In this document: piece after piece, positions 9,663-24,600 of the stretch | How positions within the stretch are numbered: position 1 is the stretch's first letter | Layout of the letters: each line of letters opens with the position of its first letter | Assembly (NCBI GenBank): GCA_944472155.2 | Contig: OX235279.1 | Location: forward strand, 155,456,199-155,520,198 | Length of the DNA stretch: 64,000 nt | Reading direction: 5' to 3' | Origin: Trichobilharzia szidati | Taxonomy: Eukaryota; Platyhelminthes; Trematoda; Strigeidida; Schistosomatidae | Position numbers and translations under genes: made by a program | The notes under the pieces: generated by a model | What the model was told of the DNA's origin: nothing | What the model saw: the letters and a program-made list of their open reading frames with translations, nothing else | The model's database searches: none

Positions 9663-12600
9663 GACCAAATTATATTACCCTGTTTTCTCCAAATTATGCA
9701 CTATGCAATTCACTTGTCGGAATCACTTATAACCCTTTCATTGTTTTGTCTTAATTTGCTTCACTAATTACAACCCTTTTCCGTTTGAAATGCTGATATT
9801 AGCTAATTAACGTTAACAACCAAATATTTCTTCACTAAATCCTTTTGATCCTACATAATCCCATGGAGATTCAAGTTTCCTACAAACTTTCACATCATTT
9901 CTTGGCCTTCAAGGTGGAACACAGAGCTTCAAGCTATTTTGAAGTGCTAGTAGCAATGGCATCGCTTGTTTTCGTGAACCAGAATTGCTAGCTAGACGTC
10001 AAACATCTCCTCTTTACCACATATTTACTAACACCGGCTAAGCTGAGGAGTTTGGAATCACCAAACCATTGACCCAAGTGCATTAAATAACCGATAATGT
10101 TGTAAAAAAGAAACACAGCATAAAATAAATGAAAACCAAGGGGAAGTTTATGCAGTCCTACAAAAGAAAAAGGGAAAGAGAAGATGCATCAAACGAGACA
10201 CTATACTACTGATTGATTGAGATGATTACTTGTATACTTACTTGCCAGGTGAATCATCGAAGTTATCCAATGACTCCTTTCCTTGTTTTCGACAGAGCTC
10301 ATAAGAGGTTAGTGTGCTGTGTCTAAATTCGAAATTATTTTGTTTATTAGATATATCATACAGTATTATCAGCTAGATGACGTTTAGAACACAATTTATT
10401 GTTCATAATCATATCAATTATATTAACACGACTTCGAAACTTGAGTTTTACAGTTTCCTTTATTCTCTCCTCAGTAGTACTTCCATACAAAGAAGGAACC
10501 TCGGAAACCTTATGCAGAATTCTTAACAGTGCAGGAAGGGATAAGAGTGGAATTCAAATCCAAAAAACTCAATTAGAAATAAACTTTATCGGTTAAAGGA
10601 ACGATTCTGTGGAGCCTTTAAAACAAAACAATTTAGTTTATCTAATACTCCTGCAATGATTGTCAGGTCAAATACATAGGTCAGAGTAGTAGACCAGGGG
10701 CAGTCAGACTAGCCGAGCATAAAAACCTAGCAAAATCTAGATTGGTTAACGCTAATAAGATAAGAAATCTAGAGAATAGTTCAGCTATAGCACTACATGC
10801 AATTACACACAGCCATATAATAGGATGGGAAAAGAAGACAGTTTTAAAATCGAATGTGACAGGGTGGAGGAAGAGATTGATTGTCGAGGTAACTGGAGAT
10901 TCGTGTAATAGGAATGATTCAACACTACCCCTTCGACAAATAGGAGAGAATAAAGAAAACTATAAAACTCAAGTTTCGGAGTTGTGATTATAATTGATGA
11001 TATGATTATGAACATAAATTGTGTTCGAAACGTCAATTGGTAGATAATACTGTTTCACTGTATGATATATCTAATAAACGAACTAATATTGAATTATATA
11101 CTCCCACAGTGCCCATGTCTTACACATATGTTGGTGCTTTGTTTAACTCAGCACAGAGAGAGATAGTCGAATCAGTCCAAGTCACGCAATTTCTGGCTGA
11201 CTGGTTAGCAACTTGGGCGAACTGGTAACATCATAAATCGAATTTGCAGTTTACACAGTTTGAAATGGTTATTATTTCACTTTGAGCTGGGTGGCCAGCT
11301 AGCCCTAGTAGTTGATATGTGAGCGGCACACAACTACTCCTCCATGTCAATCAATCAGTAGTATATAGTACTTAGGCGTATATGACTGGTTCCGTGATTA
11401 CCACTGATAGTATGAACTAGATCACATATTGTGATCAATGATATTAATGTAGCTTGATATGATTTTTTTTTTCCTTCACGTTCCCCAGTGGAACATAGGG
11501 CTTCAAGCTAGTGGCTTGAAGTTTCTGTAGCAGTGTTAATTTTTACAGGATGAGGTTGCTAGCCTCATGCCCAACCTTTCCTCTTGACCAGCATTATTTC
11601 TGGCTTGGCGAGGTAAAGGATTGCGTCGGCCGGGATCGAACCCCGGACCATGTGCATGGTCGGCGAGCGTCCTAACCGCTATGCCACCGACGCTTGATAT
11701 GATTATGAGCAGTAAATTGTGCTCGAAATGTTATCAGTAAATATTACTATATGACACTGTTAAACTTTATCAAAATATATTTTCGCCAGTAGTATGAATA
11801 GTTTTACGTGTTTATGCTTATTTTATCGATTAACATTGACGGCAGTATGAAGCAGATCACATACTGTAGTGATGTGAATAACCTGGTTTCCAAAAGATAT
11901 CATTCGAATATGATTTATTGTCTTATCAGTTCGTTAAAATGGTTGGCTAGCCAGTCAACCAGAAATCGGTTGGTTCGAATTGATTCGACTGTCACTCTCT
12001 GAGATGTGAATGAAAAACCGATTACACCGGGGACTGAAGAGATTGGTCCCAATTGAGCGAAACGGCCGTTCGCTGTTTCTGGATCACTTCAGTCCCGCTT
12101 TTAGCTAACAGGCACCATTTACTGCTCGATGTGAGTAGTACACAACTACTACTCATCTCCATCACTTAGTAGTATAGGATAGTTAAATGCAAAGACGAAA
12201 ATTGATTTAAGTACAAAGCATGGTTCTTCTTTCCTATTGTTTTGCGAAAAGGTATATATTTTTATCTTTATATCTGTCCATTGAAATATATGTATGGATG
12301 GATACCACGTGTGTGTGTGTGTCATAGGGTGCTTACGTACGAATGGTGCACAGACGTGTGTGTTTGTGTGTGCATATGTGTGGCATTTCAGTTGTAAATA
12401 GATTATATTTTCCAATAAAATATAATCATTTCTTCTAAGTTATTCATTGCAGTAGTAGCCAGTCATATACTATCATCCATCCACTGATCCACCCCCGACA
12501 CCACCAACCATTTGTGCGTCCGTAGTTCTATCCAATCTACGGATAATCAATTATCCTTAGCGTTAGAATAATAATCAAAAAATCTCCACGGACAGGTCAA

Positions 12601-15600
12601 AGAAAACAGGCCAACAGATTATAACAACCTCAACTCCAACAATCATCACCGGACACACGCACACACCCACGGGTGCATATTAGTGTATGCACAAAATGAA
12701 TACATGATTACTATTATCAGTAATAATATTAACAATCAATCGATATAAATATACTACCCCATAAGAATTTTTTTCTAAAACAATATCAATCCAGTCAGGG
12801 TTAGGAAAAGAAAGAAAAACAACACAATTTACGTATGTCCCATGAAATGCAAAGTCTATATTAATTCCTTTCTTTTACAAAAAGGATTATGAAGACAATG
12901 GATGAAGAAAAAGCACTCAAAAAAGACAACTCCTCACATAGGATGCACTTATGGAAGCGTGTCGGCGGCCATAGCGGTTATTATTTCCAGACTGACAACA
13001 CCACTTGCTAAGGACCACTACAGAGGTTTGGGATGAACACCTTCTGCAATTGGCTACTCCTGACCTGTCTTCCATCTCACAAAGGATAGACTTGACAGGA
13101 ACATCTTACTGCTATTACTAGCTGTCTGATGGATAACTGCTATGCACTGCCAGACAAGCTACACTGACTGAGACTAATTTTTCTGTAGGATGTAACCATT
13201 CCACAAAATGGCCGTTCAGAAAGCGGTTATATGAAATGCAGTTATCATCATGTCGTAATTCGCTCACAAAATGACGTGGGCCTGAAAGAGTATGGTGTTT
13301 ACCCCCCCCCCCAAAAAAAAAAGACCAACATACCAGTAATACTGTCTCACTCTGCCTTTATGGAAGGCTACGGGGAGCAACGAGGAGCCACGAAAAATTT
13401 ACATTTCGACACATCGTGCGGTGATAAGATCATCATCGTAGAGAGACAACACTAAAAGCTATTTCAAACAGGCTTTGGGGTGTGGCTGGTTTCAATCACT
13501 AGTCCCACAAATTGAACACGCGACCACAATACGGTCCTTTAACCTACAGGACTTGTCGTTGAGTGAGTTTCAATAGTTTTAAGTGCCAGCCCTGATTCCT
13601 GCTTTGTGAGGAATCCTACACAGAGGGTTTCGGATGTCTTTACCCTATTAAAGAAAAAATGTGGATGCCTCAATTTTTTTATTTCTGTTATGGTTAACGA
13701 TTTCACAGCACTGCAGAAATCGATACTTAAGACAGAGGGTTCTGGCAGAACCTATGGAACAACTGTTTGGGGTTTGTTTACAGTGGGTTTTAGGGGTTTG
13801 AACTGATTATCAGTGAGTGTGGTTGTACAGTTATTGGGGTTTACTTCTCCGCAAAAGCTAGGGAACAGAATACAGCTAGCTGGTCGTCGGAAGAAAACAT
13901 CTCTTACCGCTATTACACCCGCCTATTCGTCAACTATACAACTTCACATCCCGAAACATACAGTGAAAAACACTTACACTATAATGATGCTAACTAGTTT
14001 TAGTCTAGTTAGAGGACCGTTGAAAATCAGCCACAGGGAGTACTAGAAGGCTGTTTCATCCTAGTTTGACATTCATCGGGAATACGCACCCACCAGGTTT
14101 CAGATTCAGGACCTTCCGACAACTAGGCGAGCTCGTAGACCATTCAGCCACTGGGAGCCGACTCAACGACCAGACCATGGACTGTAACTCCTACTAATTC
14201 GTGATTTTAGCGCGACTGGTACCAGCCAGTGTCGTGTATATGTCCTCACTCACGACCGGGTGAACCCCACTGGTCACGACTTCTCACTAGAATAATCCAG
14301 TAAACTTCATCCTGTGGTCAGTCATTCACTTATCAGCATTAGAATCCAAACCCCGTAGGTTTGTACTGCTGGTGACGTCTAAGCTAGGGGGACGAAACAG
14401 CTGTCCATTACTCCTAGCTGGTCATCCAATGGTTCTCTAAATGTCAAGTTGTGATCAAACCTATAACCAACAAAATCCCTGCAAACCAACACTTGATAAT
14501 TATATATAACAATTAACACTAACCTGGTGCATCATCGAATTTTCCATCGTCGTCATCATCACCTAAATTTGTAGTATCGAATCCACCGGTGGTTGGTGTC
14601 CCCATAGTCTTCAGTGAAGATGTCGGATAGGCAGCAGAGTTGTCGGCAGTCAGTGCAGCGGCTGCACAGGCAGCTACAGCTACAGCGGATGAATCGAACA
14701 CATCATTGACAGAGCACAGAGAAAGCTCCATTTCGAGATTATTATGATACCTAGAGAAAATAAAGGCGATTAATGAGGCTTGTCAGTCAGCAAATAATTC
14801 AGAGGTAGTAAAACACAACGTCAGTACTTTGACTGGAAACTAGATAGTAATTAGTGTCATACGTCCAGTTCTTGGTGGGTTTGTGCAGACTGAATTTACT
14901 ATCAGTCAAGCTTGCAATGCGGCCACCATAATCACCATTACGATGCTTGAAGGCTATCGACAGGAAGTCTTGTTTGGCATAGATTTCGTGATTGTCGCCA
15001 CTCACACTACTCAATAAGGCGCATCTGAAAGCTTGAAGGGACTAATGTTGTCCCCTGTGGAATTCGAAACTGAATCACCGAGTGCCGCAGTAACAGACAT
15101 GTCGCCACCGAGCTAACGAGTGCCAACAAGCATGAAACCTATATCAGACAAGGCTTCCTGCTGATTTCCTCCAACTATCTAATAACAATATACCATCAAT
15201 ATATGTCCAAACCAAGTTTAATTTTAATGGTTTGCGAACTTATTTGCACATTGGGTAGATATACGATGTTAATTATTATTAAAAAGTTTTGACATCTCTG
15301 AATGAATGAAAAACAAAACATGGTACTATTATTTTCTAACTCAGATTTCCCTATTCATAATGATATCCTAACAGATTTATGACCGATGACATTCTTGATT
15401 GTAGTGGACTGGGTTAAGCTGAAGGTCATGCGTGACGAGCGAGAAGACAGGAATACATTGCACCGAAAAGAAAACACTAGGAGTTTTGGACTTCGAGGAT
15501 GATTTATGTCACACAAACTCAAAGACTTACAGGCGAAAACCAACAAGTTCACAGTAGAGGAATGCAGCGAAGGAAAGACTCCAAGTGAATGAAGATAGAA

Positions 15601-18600
15601 CAGACAGTCGGTGTCAACGGGAACAATTTCAAGGACACGTCTTTCACTTATCTAAGCAGCTTAGTTTCAACTACAGGCAGTGATACGAATGAAGATGTCA
15701 AATCCAGTCAGGATCGTTCGGCAAGACAGGCCTTGACCGATAGCTGATACCTTGACGTGGTAGTCGAGCTTGCATACTGCAATGACTCAACAAGCTACCC
15801 TGGCTAGCACTAATCTTCCTGCACGTCCTATCATGACAAGAAGACTGTTATGATAGCTATTAAACTAAAAGCGGTTATCGGCATAGTGTAGGAATTTATT
15901 TTTTACACTATGCTGCGTGCCTGTGGGCGAAGTCGTACTTCTGGGGAACGGGGATTTAACAGCAGTAAGGTGTTTCCCTCAAATGACTAGGATGCAGCTA
16001 GACTTCCTCTTTACTCTGGAGGGAGTGGGTGTACCTGTACTGGATGTACCTGCATCCCTCAGTGAGCGATGGTATTCTCACTAAGACGAAAACCCAATAC
16101 CTATACATTGCATCTTACAACTATTGCACGATATTAAATATCCTAAAGTAAATTATTTTTACTTGTTGATCACGGATTGATATCAGTTAGAGAACCAGTG
16201 AAAACCAGGGAGTACTGGACAGCTGCTGTTTCATCCTAATTTGGGAATCATCGGCAGTACGCACCTCTACAGGATGGAGTTTCCTGGAGTTCTTGTGAGA
16301 AGTCGTGACCAGTGAGATCCAATTAGATGTCACGTGTGTGGATGGATGTCCCACCAACGACAATGGTTGGGGTCGCGCTAAATCACGAATCGGTAGAAGT
16401 TAGAATTCATGAGCCATTGAATCGGGTCCCAGTGGCTGAATGGTATACGAGCTTGCCTTGTAACCGGAAGGTCCTGGGTTCGAACCCCAGTGGGTGCGTG
16501 CTGCCTATGATTCCTAAACTAGGATGAAACAGCTGTCCAGTACTCCCTGGTTTTCAATGGTTCTCTAACTGATATCAATCCGTGATCAACAAGTAAAAAC
16601 ATAACAAACCCTTACAAACCAAACTATAGCAAATTACTTTATCGAATGAGTTCCACAGGAACCATTCCTTTATATAGTTGGTTTCTGAGTGAGTTTGTGG
16701 GTGGGTGTTTTGAATGCCAGCCTTTTTTTATTATTGTATTGTTAAGAATTCTATGTCAAGTGGTTTCAGAGGTCCCTTCTATGCATGGAAGCACTACAAC
16801 TGATGATTTAGAATCCCTATTCTAGGTGTGTTATCATTTTTCTGTGAATGTTTGTCATGCGTGCCGTCCTCATTGTTATGATTATTAATAATTTTATTCT
16901 TAAAATTTCTTACATCCTGATCAAATTATCACGGAAATTATTGTGCTTCAAAGCTTCTGTTATGCCTGTATATTACGTTGCAAAAATAAACAATTCTGAA
17001 GTCGAATACTACCATGTTCTGCAGCTACAACATTTGGTGTCGCTGTGAAGATTCCCACTTTGGTTAGTGCACATGCTAAAGCAGCCCCTATCCTCCTCCT
17101 ACACCATTCGGTAAACGCAACAACATCATCGTTACTGGAACTTCTAAAAGTGAAAAGCACTGAAGCCCTATATCCCAAATTGGGACGCAATGAATGACAA
17201 AAAAATCAATACAATCAATATACATTTAGTGAGTTTTCTTTGTTTTTCCTTACAAACAACACACACCTGTTGTCGTCAATAAACTTTGTCTGACCAATTG
17301 ATGTTTTGTATTCAGAAAGAATAAGGGGGACAATGAGATGGAATGAAAAAATAAGTGTAACTTATCGATTCATTCACACACAATATTACCCATTGGATGA
17401 ACCAAGAGTGTTGTTCATCAACCCTAAAGGGTGAGCAAGGGTTTGAACTAAAACTACTCCTACTATGATTAAGCCTTAGACAAAAGGTGTGATTAACTGA
17501 CTGAGTTTTCAGCATAGAACTATTATGCGCAAGAGTTCAACTTTCTACACACCATGTAAGAGGGTATGGATATTAACATGGATAAACATGATGATTTATT
17601 GGGCATGAGAAATTACTTAAAGAATGAATGCGGCTAAAACACTGAGGATGATTTTCAGCCGTATCATTGGTTTCCAAAATCTTTCTCAACTTCAATGAAT
17701 GATCCCAAGTTTTGGTTTGATTCCCCCCTATCTACCTAGGTCTTTCCCAACTTAGCCATATGTGACCCCACAGACATACATACATAACAGGTATCCTAGT
17801 CATCGAAAGCCATGCGCAGCTTCACATTTACATCGACTGACTTACTCTCCTCCTTACCTAACAGTCAACGCCTAACCTCAATGTTACCCACTACATTATA
17901 CCACTTTACACGCAAAATATGGAACGAAAGTATCTGTGGTCAAAGAGAGTTACCCAGCCCCTTCATATCTCCTACTTTCAATCGCCATTTGTCACTGTCT
18001 TAAAGGAGAATAGATAGAACTGCAGCTGTGCTATACACGTTATTTCATGGAAACACACCACAGCTATGATACAAGTTGACACATGAGCCTTTTACATCTA
18101 TGCGAAGTTTTCGTCAGTAATCAGTTAGTCAGTCAACCGGGGTGAAAGCAACTTGCCAAATAAGTTCTTTTGATAATCCAAGTGTCCCCGGCAACTCAAC
18201 AAAAAGAAAAGAGCCATCAAGACCTTCCTCAATAAAAGTTTCTACTGTCATGACATAACACAAAACCTGGTGAAGAATGTTTACGAATATATATATATAT
18301 ATATATATATATAACAGTTTAGAAAATAAATAAAGTCAAGTAGTAATTATTCTTATATACAACTTAAGCGACTCATAATCGAAGTTTGCCTCAACCACGA
18401 GACGTATAGGCATTATTCCAGTTGCAACACACAAGGTGTAAACGCAGCAGGAGAACAATACCTCACATTAGACTGACTCTGTTTAATATAAAAAAGACCA
18501 GAGGACAACCAAGTAATTAACTGACTGCCATCAGTCATGAACCATTAAAATTCAAGACAGTATTTCACAAGCTGGTGCATATATATATATATATATATGG

Positions 18601-21600
18601 TTATGTTCCACAGATTTTTATTGCAACAACCAAGTCAGTGTTTTTGATCACTCCATTATGTTGCAAGTTGCAGCAACGGACAGCTTCCAGTTCGAGCTTC
18701 GAAGTTTCAGCAGCGATGATATTCATCAGGCATAAAGAGAGAAACTGAGTAACCTGGCGACCTCCATCACCAAATGAACGCTGGACTCAGATAGGCCACA
18801 CAGCGACTGGGTATCGTTGGCGAGGGTAAGTAGAAGACTGCCACTCCTTTTGGAACACGTGCGTAGACTCGTATCACGCTCTAGTCTACGCTTACGATAA
18901 AACGGACATAAGAAGTTGTTGGCAGCGAAACAGTTACGTCCCCAACTAGGTCGAGGCTCTGAGTCCTTATTTAAAGAAGAAATAGCCAAGCGTGTATCTG
19001 AGGTCGACATCAGAACTCCTTCTGAGGTAGCCTGGCAAAACATACAGTTAGCTGTAGACACAGCTGTAAAAGCTGCTAATTACCCAGAACCAGAAGTTAG
19101 TAAGAGCCATTGGATTGATTTCTACCACCTCATCCGAACTGATTGACGCAAGAAGACTGATTCCGGTGAGCTCCGAATATGATGAGGAGCGAAAACTGCT
19201 CAAACGCAAACTAACAGGAAGCCTTCGTAACGGCCATGAACAGTGGTGGGCGACAAAAGCGAAAGAGAGATGGAAAGAGCATCGGCAACTGGTAACACCA
19301 GACAACTATTTAGGCTTATTAGGGAAACAGGTGGTAAAAGGGAAACGATAAGTGAAACAATCTCTGAGAAAAATAGCACCATAATTAGCTTCCAGGATAG
19401 ACGACTGGAATGCTGGAAGGAACACTATAAGGAGCAGTTCAGTTGGAAATTTCTGTCTGGATTAACTAAGGCATTAGGCAATGTCTAGGAATTAGAGATA
19501 GTCCCGTTCGACTGGTGTAAGTCATTGATTATCTTAGTATACAGCAAGGGAAACAAGTCTTCCTGTGATAATCATAAGGGGATTAGCTTGACTAATACGG
19601 TATCCAAAGTTCTCAGCTCGATAATCATGAGTAGACTAAGTGACGCTCGGGAGAAACAAACGCGAGAAAAGCAGTCAACCTTTAGACCAGGAGGAGGGTG
19701 TATTGATCATATGTCCACCCTTCGACAGATTGTGGAACATAGGCATACTTACCGACGACCAACAATCGTCATATTTCTTGACCTAAACGCGGAATTTGAT
19801 TTTGTCGACAGAGAAGTACTATGGAGACGCTTGGTTGTGAAAGGAATGCCGAGAAAATACATTGCACTGATCAAGGCATTCTACTCGAACTCATGCAACC
19901 CAGTGAAGGCTTATGGCGAGTTGTCAACTGAAGTGGTGACAGCTAGTGGTGTCCAACAGGGATGACCACTATACCCATTTCTATTCAATTTAATCACAGA
20001 TGTACTAATGGACTTAACCCTAACTCACTTCAAAGACTCAGGGATTGATTTGTTACCACCAGGGAATAATCTCGTTGACTTAGAATGTGCAGATGATATA
20101 GTGCTCCCTGCTAGGTGAAGATGCTGACAAATTGCAGTCTTCTGAACACCTTGAGCTGCAATCTTCGAATGTTTGGCATGCGATTCGCTCCCGCCAAATG
20201 TAAGATGATGAGGCTACAGGACTCGACTACACTGACTCGTAGCTCAGAAATAGGGAGTGAAGTGGTAGAGCGTGTTGGCCACTTCACTTATTTGGGGAGT
20301 TGCATCAGCCAATGCCAACGGGTTGATCGCTGACGAAATCTCAGCACGGATACAGAAGGCTCGTTTGGCATATGCCAGTTTACACCGTCTCTGGCGTAGA
20401 CGTGATATCCAGCTGGCTATGGACCAAAGGGCGTGTTTACTGCTCAGCAGTGCGATCCGTCCTCCTTTATGGCCGTAAGTGAGGCATGGCCACTGGAAGT
20501 GCAAGACATGAAGACGCTAGTTGTCTTTTATCATAGGTGCCCGTGTTCTATCTCCGTGTGAAGTGTTATAACAGGGTGAACAATATTGAGATTAGGCATC
20601 GGTCGAGTGCTAGGTAAGGAGGGGAAAAAAATCGACGGGGCTGTGAAATTACATCGACTGAGATGGTCAGGACATGTGTTACGTATGCCTAGCCATCGCC
20701 TTCCTCGACGAGCAATGTTAGCTGACATAGGGTCAAGTTGGAAAAGAGCCAGTGGTGGTCAAACCTAAACATCGCTTCATCAGTCAATGAAATCCATAAC
20801 AGTTAGTTTAAGCCAGCGACGTAGGAAGGTGTAGACTTCCTGACTAGTTGGGGTCCTCGGGACGGTAAAACCAATGGTTGGAGACAATCGGTCATATGGC
20901 TCAAAATCTTTCTCAATGGCGCAGATGTATCCACTCCTTATGACTTATATTTTCCAATGAAACTATATTTTTCTTCATCATTGCTATTCCTTTTGTCTCA
21001 TATACCTGTTTACTGTCTCTAATTTGCATTTGTTGTACTTTCGTTCTTTGCTTTGTGTGCTAAAGGGAGTGTGGCGACTTGAACTGCTGCTCATTGGTGC
21101 AAAGTTCTATGTTGAAAACAGACAGATATTCATTCCCTCTTCATCGGTTAGCGTAAGAAAATTGTCTCTGTAGCTGGGAATCGAAACGGAAACACGCGCG
21201 TCTTAGGTAAGATAAAGAAGTAGCTTAGGAAATCGCATAAGGCGAGTATTTGAATTTCCCGAAGCGTCTAAGCACTAAAAGACGTTAACATCCACAAGAG
21301 GTTGGACTTTCATAAAATCAGTGACCTAGTAGAGATAATGCTTTTTAGGATTTGAAACGATGAGTGGACAGCTGGTAGTTTTGAGTGTCACTCAGGGGGA
21401 GGAACACTCACTCACTCAGCTGAGTGATGAATTCTAAAATCGAATGACGTTCGCATCCTTGTGGATACCATCCATACTGCTGCTTGGTCAACCTTGAGTA
21501 AAATAAGTTATTGAAGAAAAACGTCGGTCAATACGAACCAAAAGAAAAACACGTTATCACTTACTTTGATGATGATTCACTGAAAGAAATTGATGGTCTT

Positions 21601-24600
21601 GTGTGATTTACTGGCGGCGCTTTTTGACTCATCAACTGGTTGTTATTATTACTATTAGTTGTTGTTGTATATGATTGGTCATGCTCATTATCAGAATGTA
21701 CAGTAGTGGAAGTAGTCATTGGTGTTGTCGTTATCGTAGTAGTATTAGGATAAGGAGTAATGGATGACAATGGTTGATCACATTTATTACCATCGAATAT
21801 TCGATTATTAAGAGTAGAAGCTCTTACTTCACAATCAACAGAAGGTCTAGGAGGTAACGGAGGTAACTTTGAACTTTGACTAGCTGGAAGCAGGAACTCA
21901 GGTTGCTTACTTGTTGACTGAAGGTCAGAATTACATAATAAATTAGGCTGTATAACAACCCCCCATTTGAATCATTAATGTGGCAGAGAGTAGAAAGAGA
22001 ATGAGTACAAACCAAGCGTATGTTAAAGATAATCACATAATAGTAATAAAAAAATATTATTAAAACACAAACTTCGTACACTATGGGCACCATCAAGAAA
22101 TGCACCACATAAAATTGTCTCATAACTTTCGAGAGGGCTAGGGATACTTACTGTCAGGACACACAGATCAAGGGTCCATCCCTCCGAGTCTTTGATTGGA
22201 AATCTTACCCACAAAGCAATGCATTGGAGCAGCGTCAGGAGTTGCTATGTCTCCATGGTTACCAGTGAACATTCGATTTTTTCGGATTCTGGAGTCCATG
22301 TACAAAATACCATAGGTTTGGAAACCATCAGGATTTTCTAGCTCCCGTAGATAGACCCACATATACTCCACTCATCCAGTTGTTAGCAACAGACGTTCTC
22401 ATTTACCCTTTATTTTTTTTGAGGAACACACTTCCCTACACACTGAGGGGAGGCAATGAGCAGGACAGCTCACTTGACGGCACGGAAAGTATGAACGTGT
22501 GGCCACATGAGAGCATTTCGAGAAAGATGGAGACCAAAGCCTAAGCACCCTAGGTGAGACCAGGTCGTTTAGAGGGGCAAAAATACAAATAATAATATAG
22601 CATTATGAGAGACTTTCAATGAAGGATCTACAGGGCAGTGACAAAAGGCGGGCATATTATCACGAGGTTACACATACACATTAATTTGCATCCAAAGCAC
22701 AAGATCCATACACCTTCGTCCATTTATACAATGTTTTAATCACTTGTTTTTAGACTGGGACATTAACTCACGTATATTTTTAGTTTGCTGTAAACAGTAA
22801 TGAGGAGCGAATTTTCTTCGAAGGATATGAAGGAAACTGACCGTAGAGGAGTGAATATTGTCACGAATGAAACATGACAGCACATCACATGACCTACTGA
22901 CGAATAGTATTGCTACAAAAGCACCACTACTCCATGTTGCCATCACCATCGTATCAACAACAGAATAGCGTGGGATATTTTCACAAGAGATCATCCACGC
23001 GCGTGATTATCCACTGGGGAAAAGGTTTCATAGAATGGCAGCGTGGGACTCTTATGTACAAGGTCAAAGTTGAACGTGAAACGTGGATGAGACAAAAATT
23101 AGATACGACGTCGGTATATCACGCCCCCAGATCACAAGCTACCCCTGAATCTACTACTAGAAACTTTCCAACCACCACCATTCAATCGAGAACCAAACTA
23201 TAAAAAATGAGGAAGTCAAAAAGGATGTATGTCTCGCCAATGGCGTATGCGTGATAGAAAATAACCATAAAGGAATGCATAACCATCTACGGCTTATTTC
23301 CTGACTGAATTAGATCACTGTATCGTGTTGTACTTGAAAACAATGTACCAAGAAGAATAGATATTTTGAAATTTAGATACTCCAAAAATTATTTATCATG
23401 TGTTAGCAGTGTCTTGAATTATTATTATTGTTCCCTTGGATTACGAGTAGAACATAAGGCTTCGATAGCACACCTCTACTTTGTCCTATTCTTTGCAATC
23501 CTTTCAGCTGACCTCAAAACTACCCATAGTCTTTCATCTCATACTCATATAATATCCTACATGTCACCATCGAACGTGCAACTCGTCGTTCCTCAAGCAA
23601 GGTCTACTGCAGCGACAGCTTGGCGTATGATTTCACTCGATGGTCAACTCAGAGTGTGCCCGATCCATCTCCACTTCCTTCTACATATTTATTGAGCAAT
23701 AAGTGCTTGATTGATTTGTTTCCAGAGTCTCTTGTTGCTGATTCTTTCTGGCTATTTGATCTTTCATATAGAGCCAGCGAAGCAAACTGTTGATAAAAGT
23801 TTACAACCTGTTGGATATTTTTTCGTGATGCTCGCGCCAAGTTTCTGTCACATATACAAGAACCGACTGACTTAAAATTGGTGTTGAAAATCCAATTTTC
23901 TTCTTTATGTTACAGGGCAGTGATTTCCAAACTGATTTCAGAATGATGAACGTCTGTCCTGCCTTTCCATTTCTAGTTAACTTGGACATCCTGATGTGCC
24001 GTCTGCTGTAGTTAAAATGATGCTGCCTAGACAAGCGAAGGAAGTGGCCTCTTTAAAATTTCTCCCGTCGGTAGTGACTGGCGCTGATTGGTTATTTTCA
24101 TCACCCTCGTCTTCTTTATGCTTTCCTTTAACTCCTGTCTCCACCTTTTCTTCTGTCAGTTTATTGGTTTTAGCCTTCAGGTTTGTGCGACACTAGAGAT
24201 AAACTCTCCACGAAATCCAGATCTTCTAGAGTCTTGTTATCCGTCCAACGTATTCCTGTCTTTTCCATCTCCATACACGGTCTCCCGCATAATCCAGTCG
24301 TCCACGGTTAGGAATATCATGGGTGATGGTAGGCAGCCTTGTCCTTCTCAATCCTGTATTCCCTTCAAAGGCTTCCCTGAGTTTTCCCTTGTGGATCAAC
24401 TGACAGGTAATTACCTAGAATAAAGTTGTCATTATTATTACAATATGTACTATGGAGCAGAATGTTACTCAAGAAACAATCACTTGCATTCCCATGAAGT
24501 TAGCAATAAGAAACACATCTATTATGTGAGAAGGGCTAGTTGGAACGGGGTTTGATCATGGAGCTACATATCCCCTATTATTAATTATTACACTGAATAG

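Noticed and set aside
11623..11693. A genuine tRNA gene on the minus strand
   Set aside because: It is followed by a SINE body, an A tail and a target-site duplication; a second copy lacks the T arm.
16430..16497. A functional threonine tRNA gene
   Set aside because: The anticodon stem does not pair well and the sequence lies inside a repeated element with damaged copies, so I treat it as tRNA-derived.
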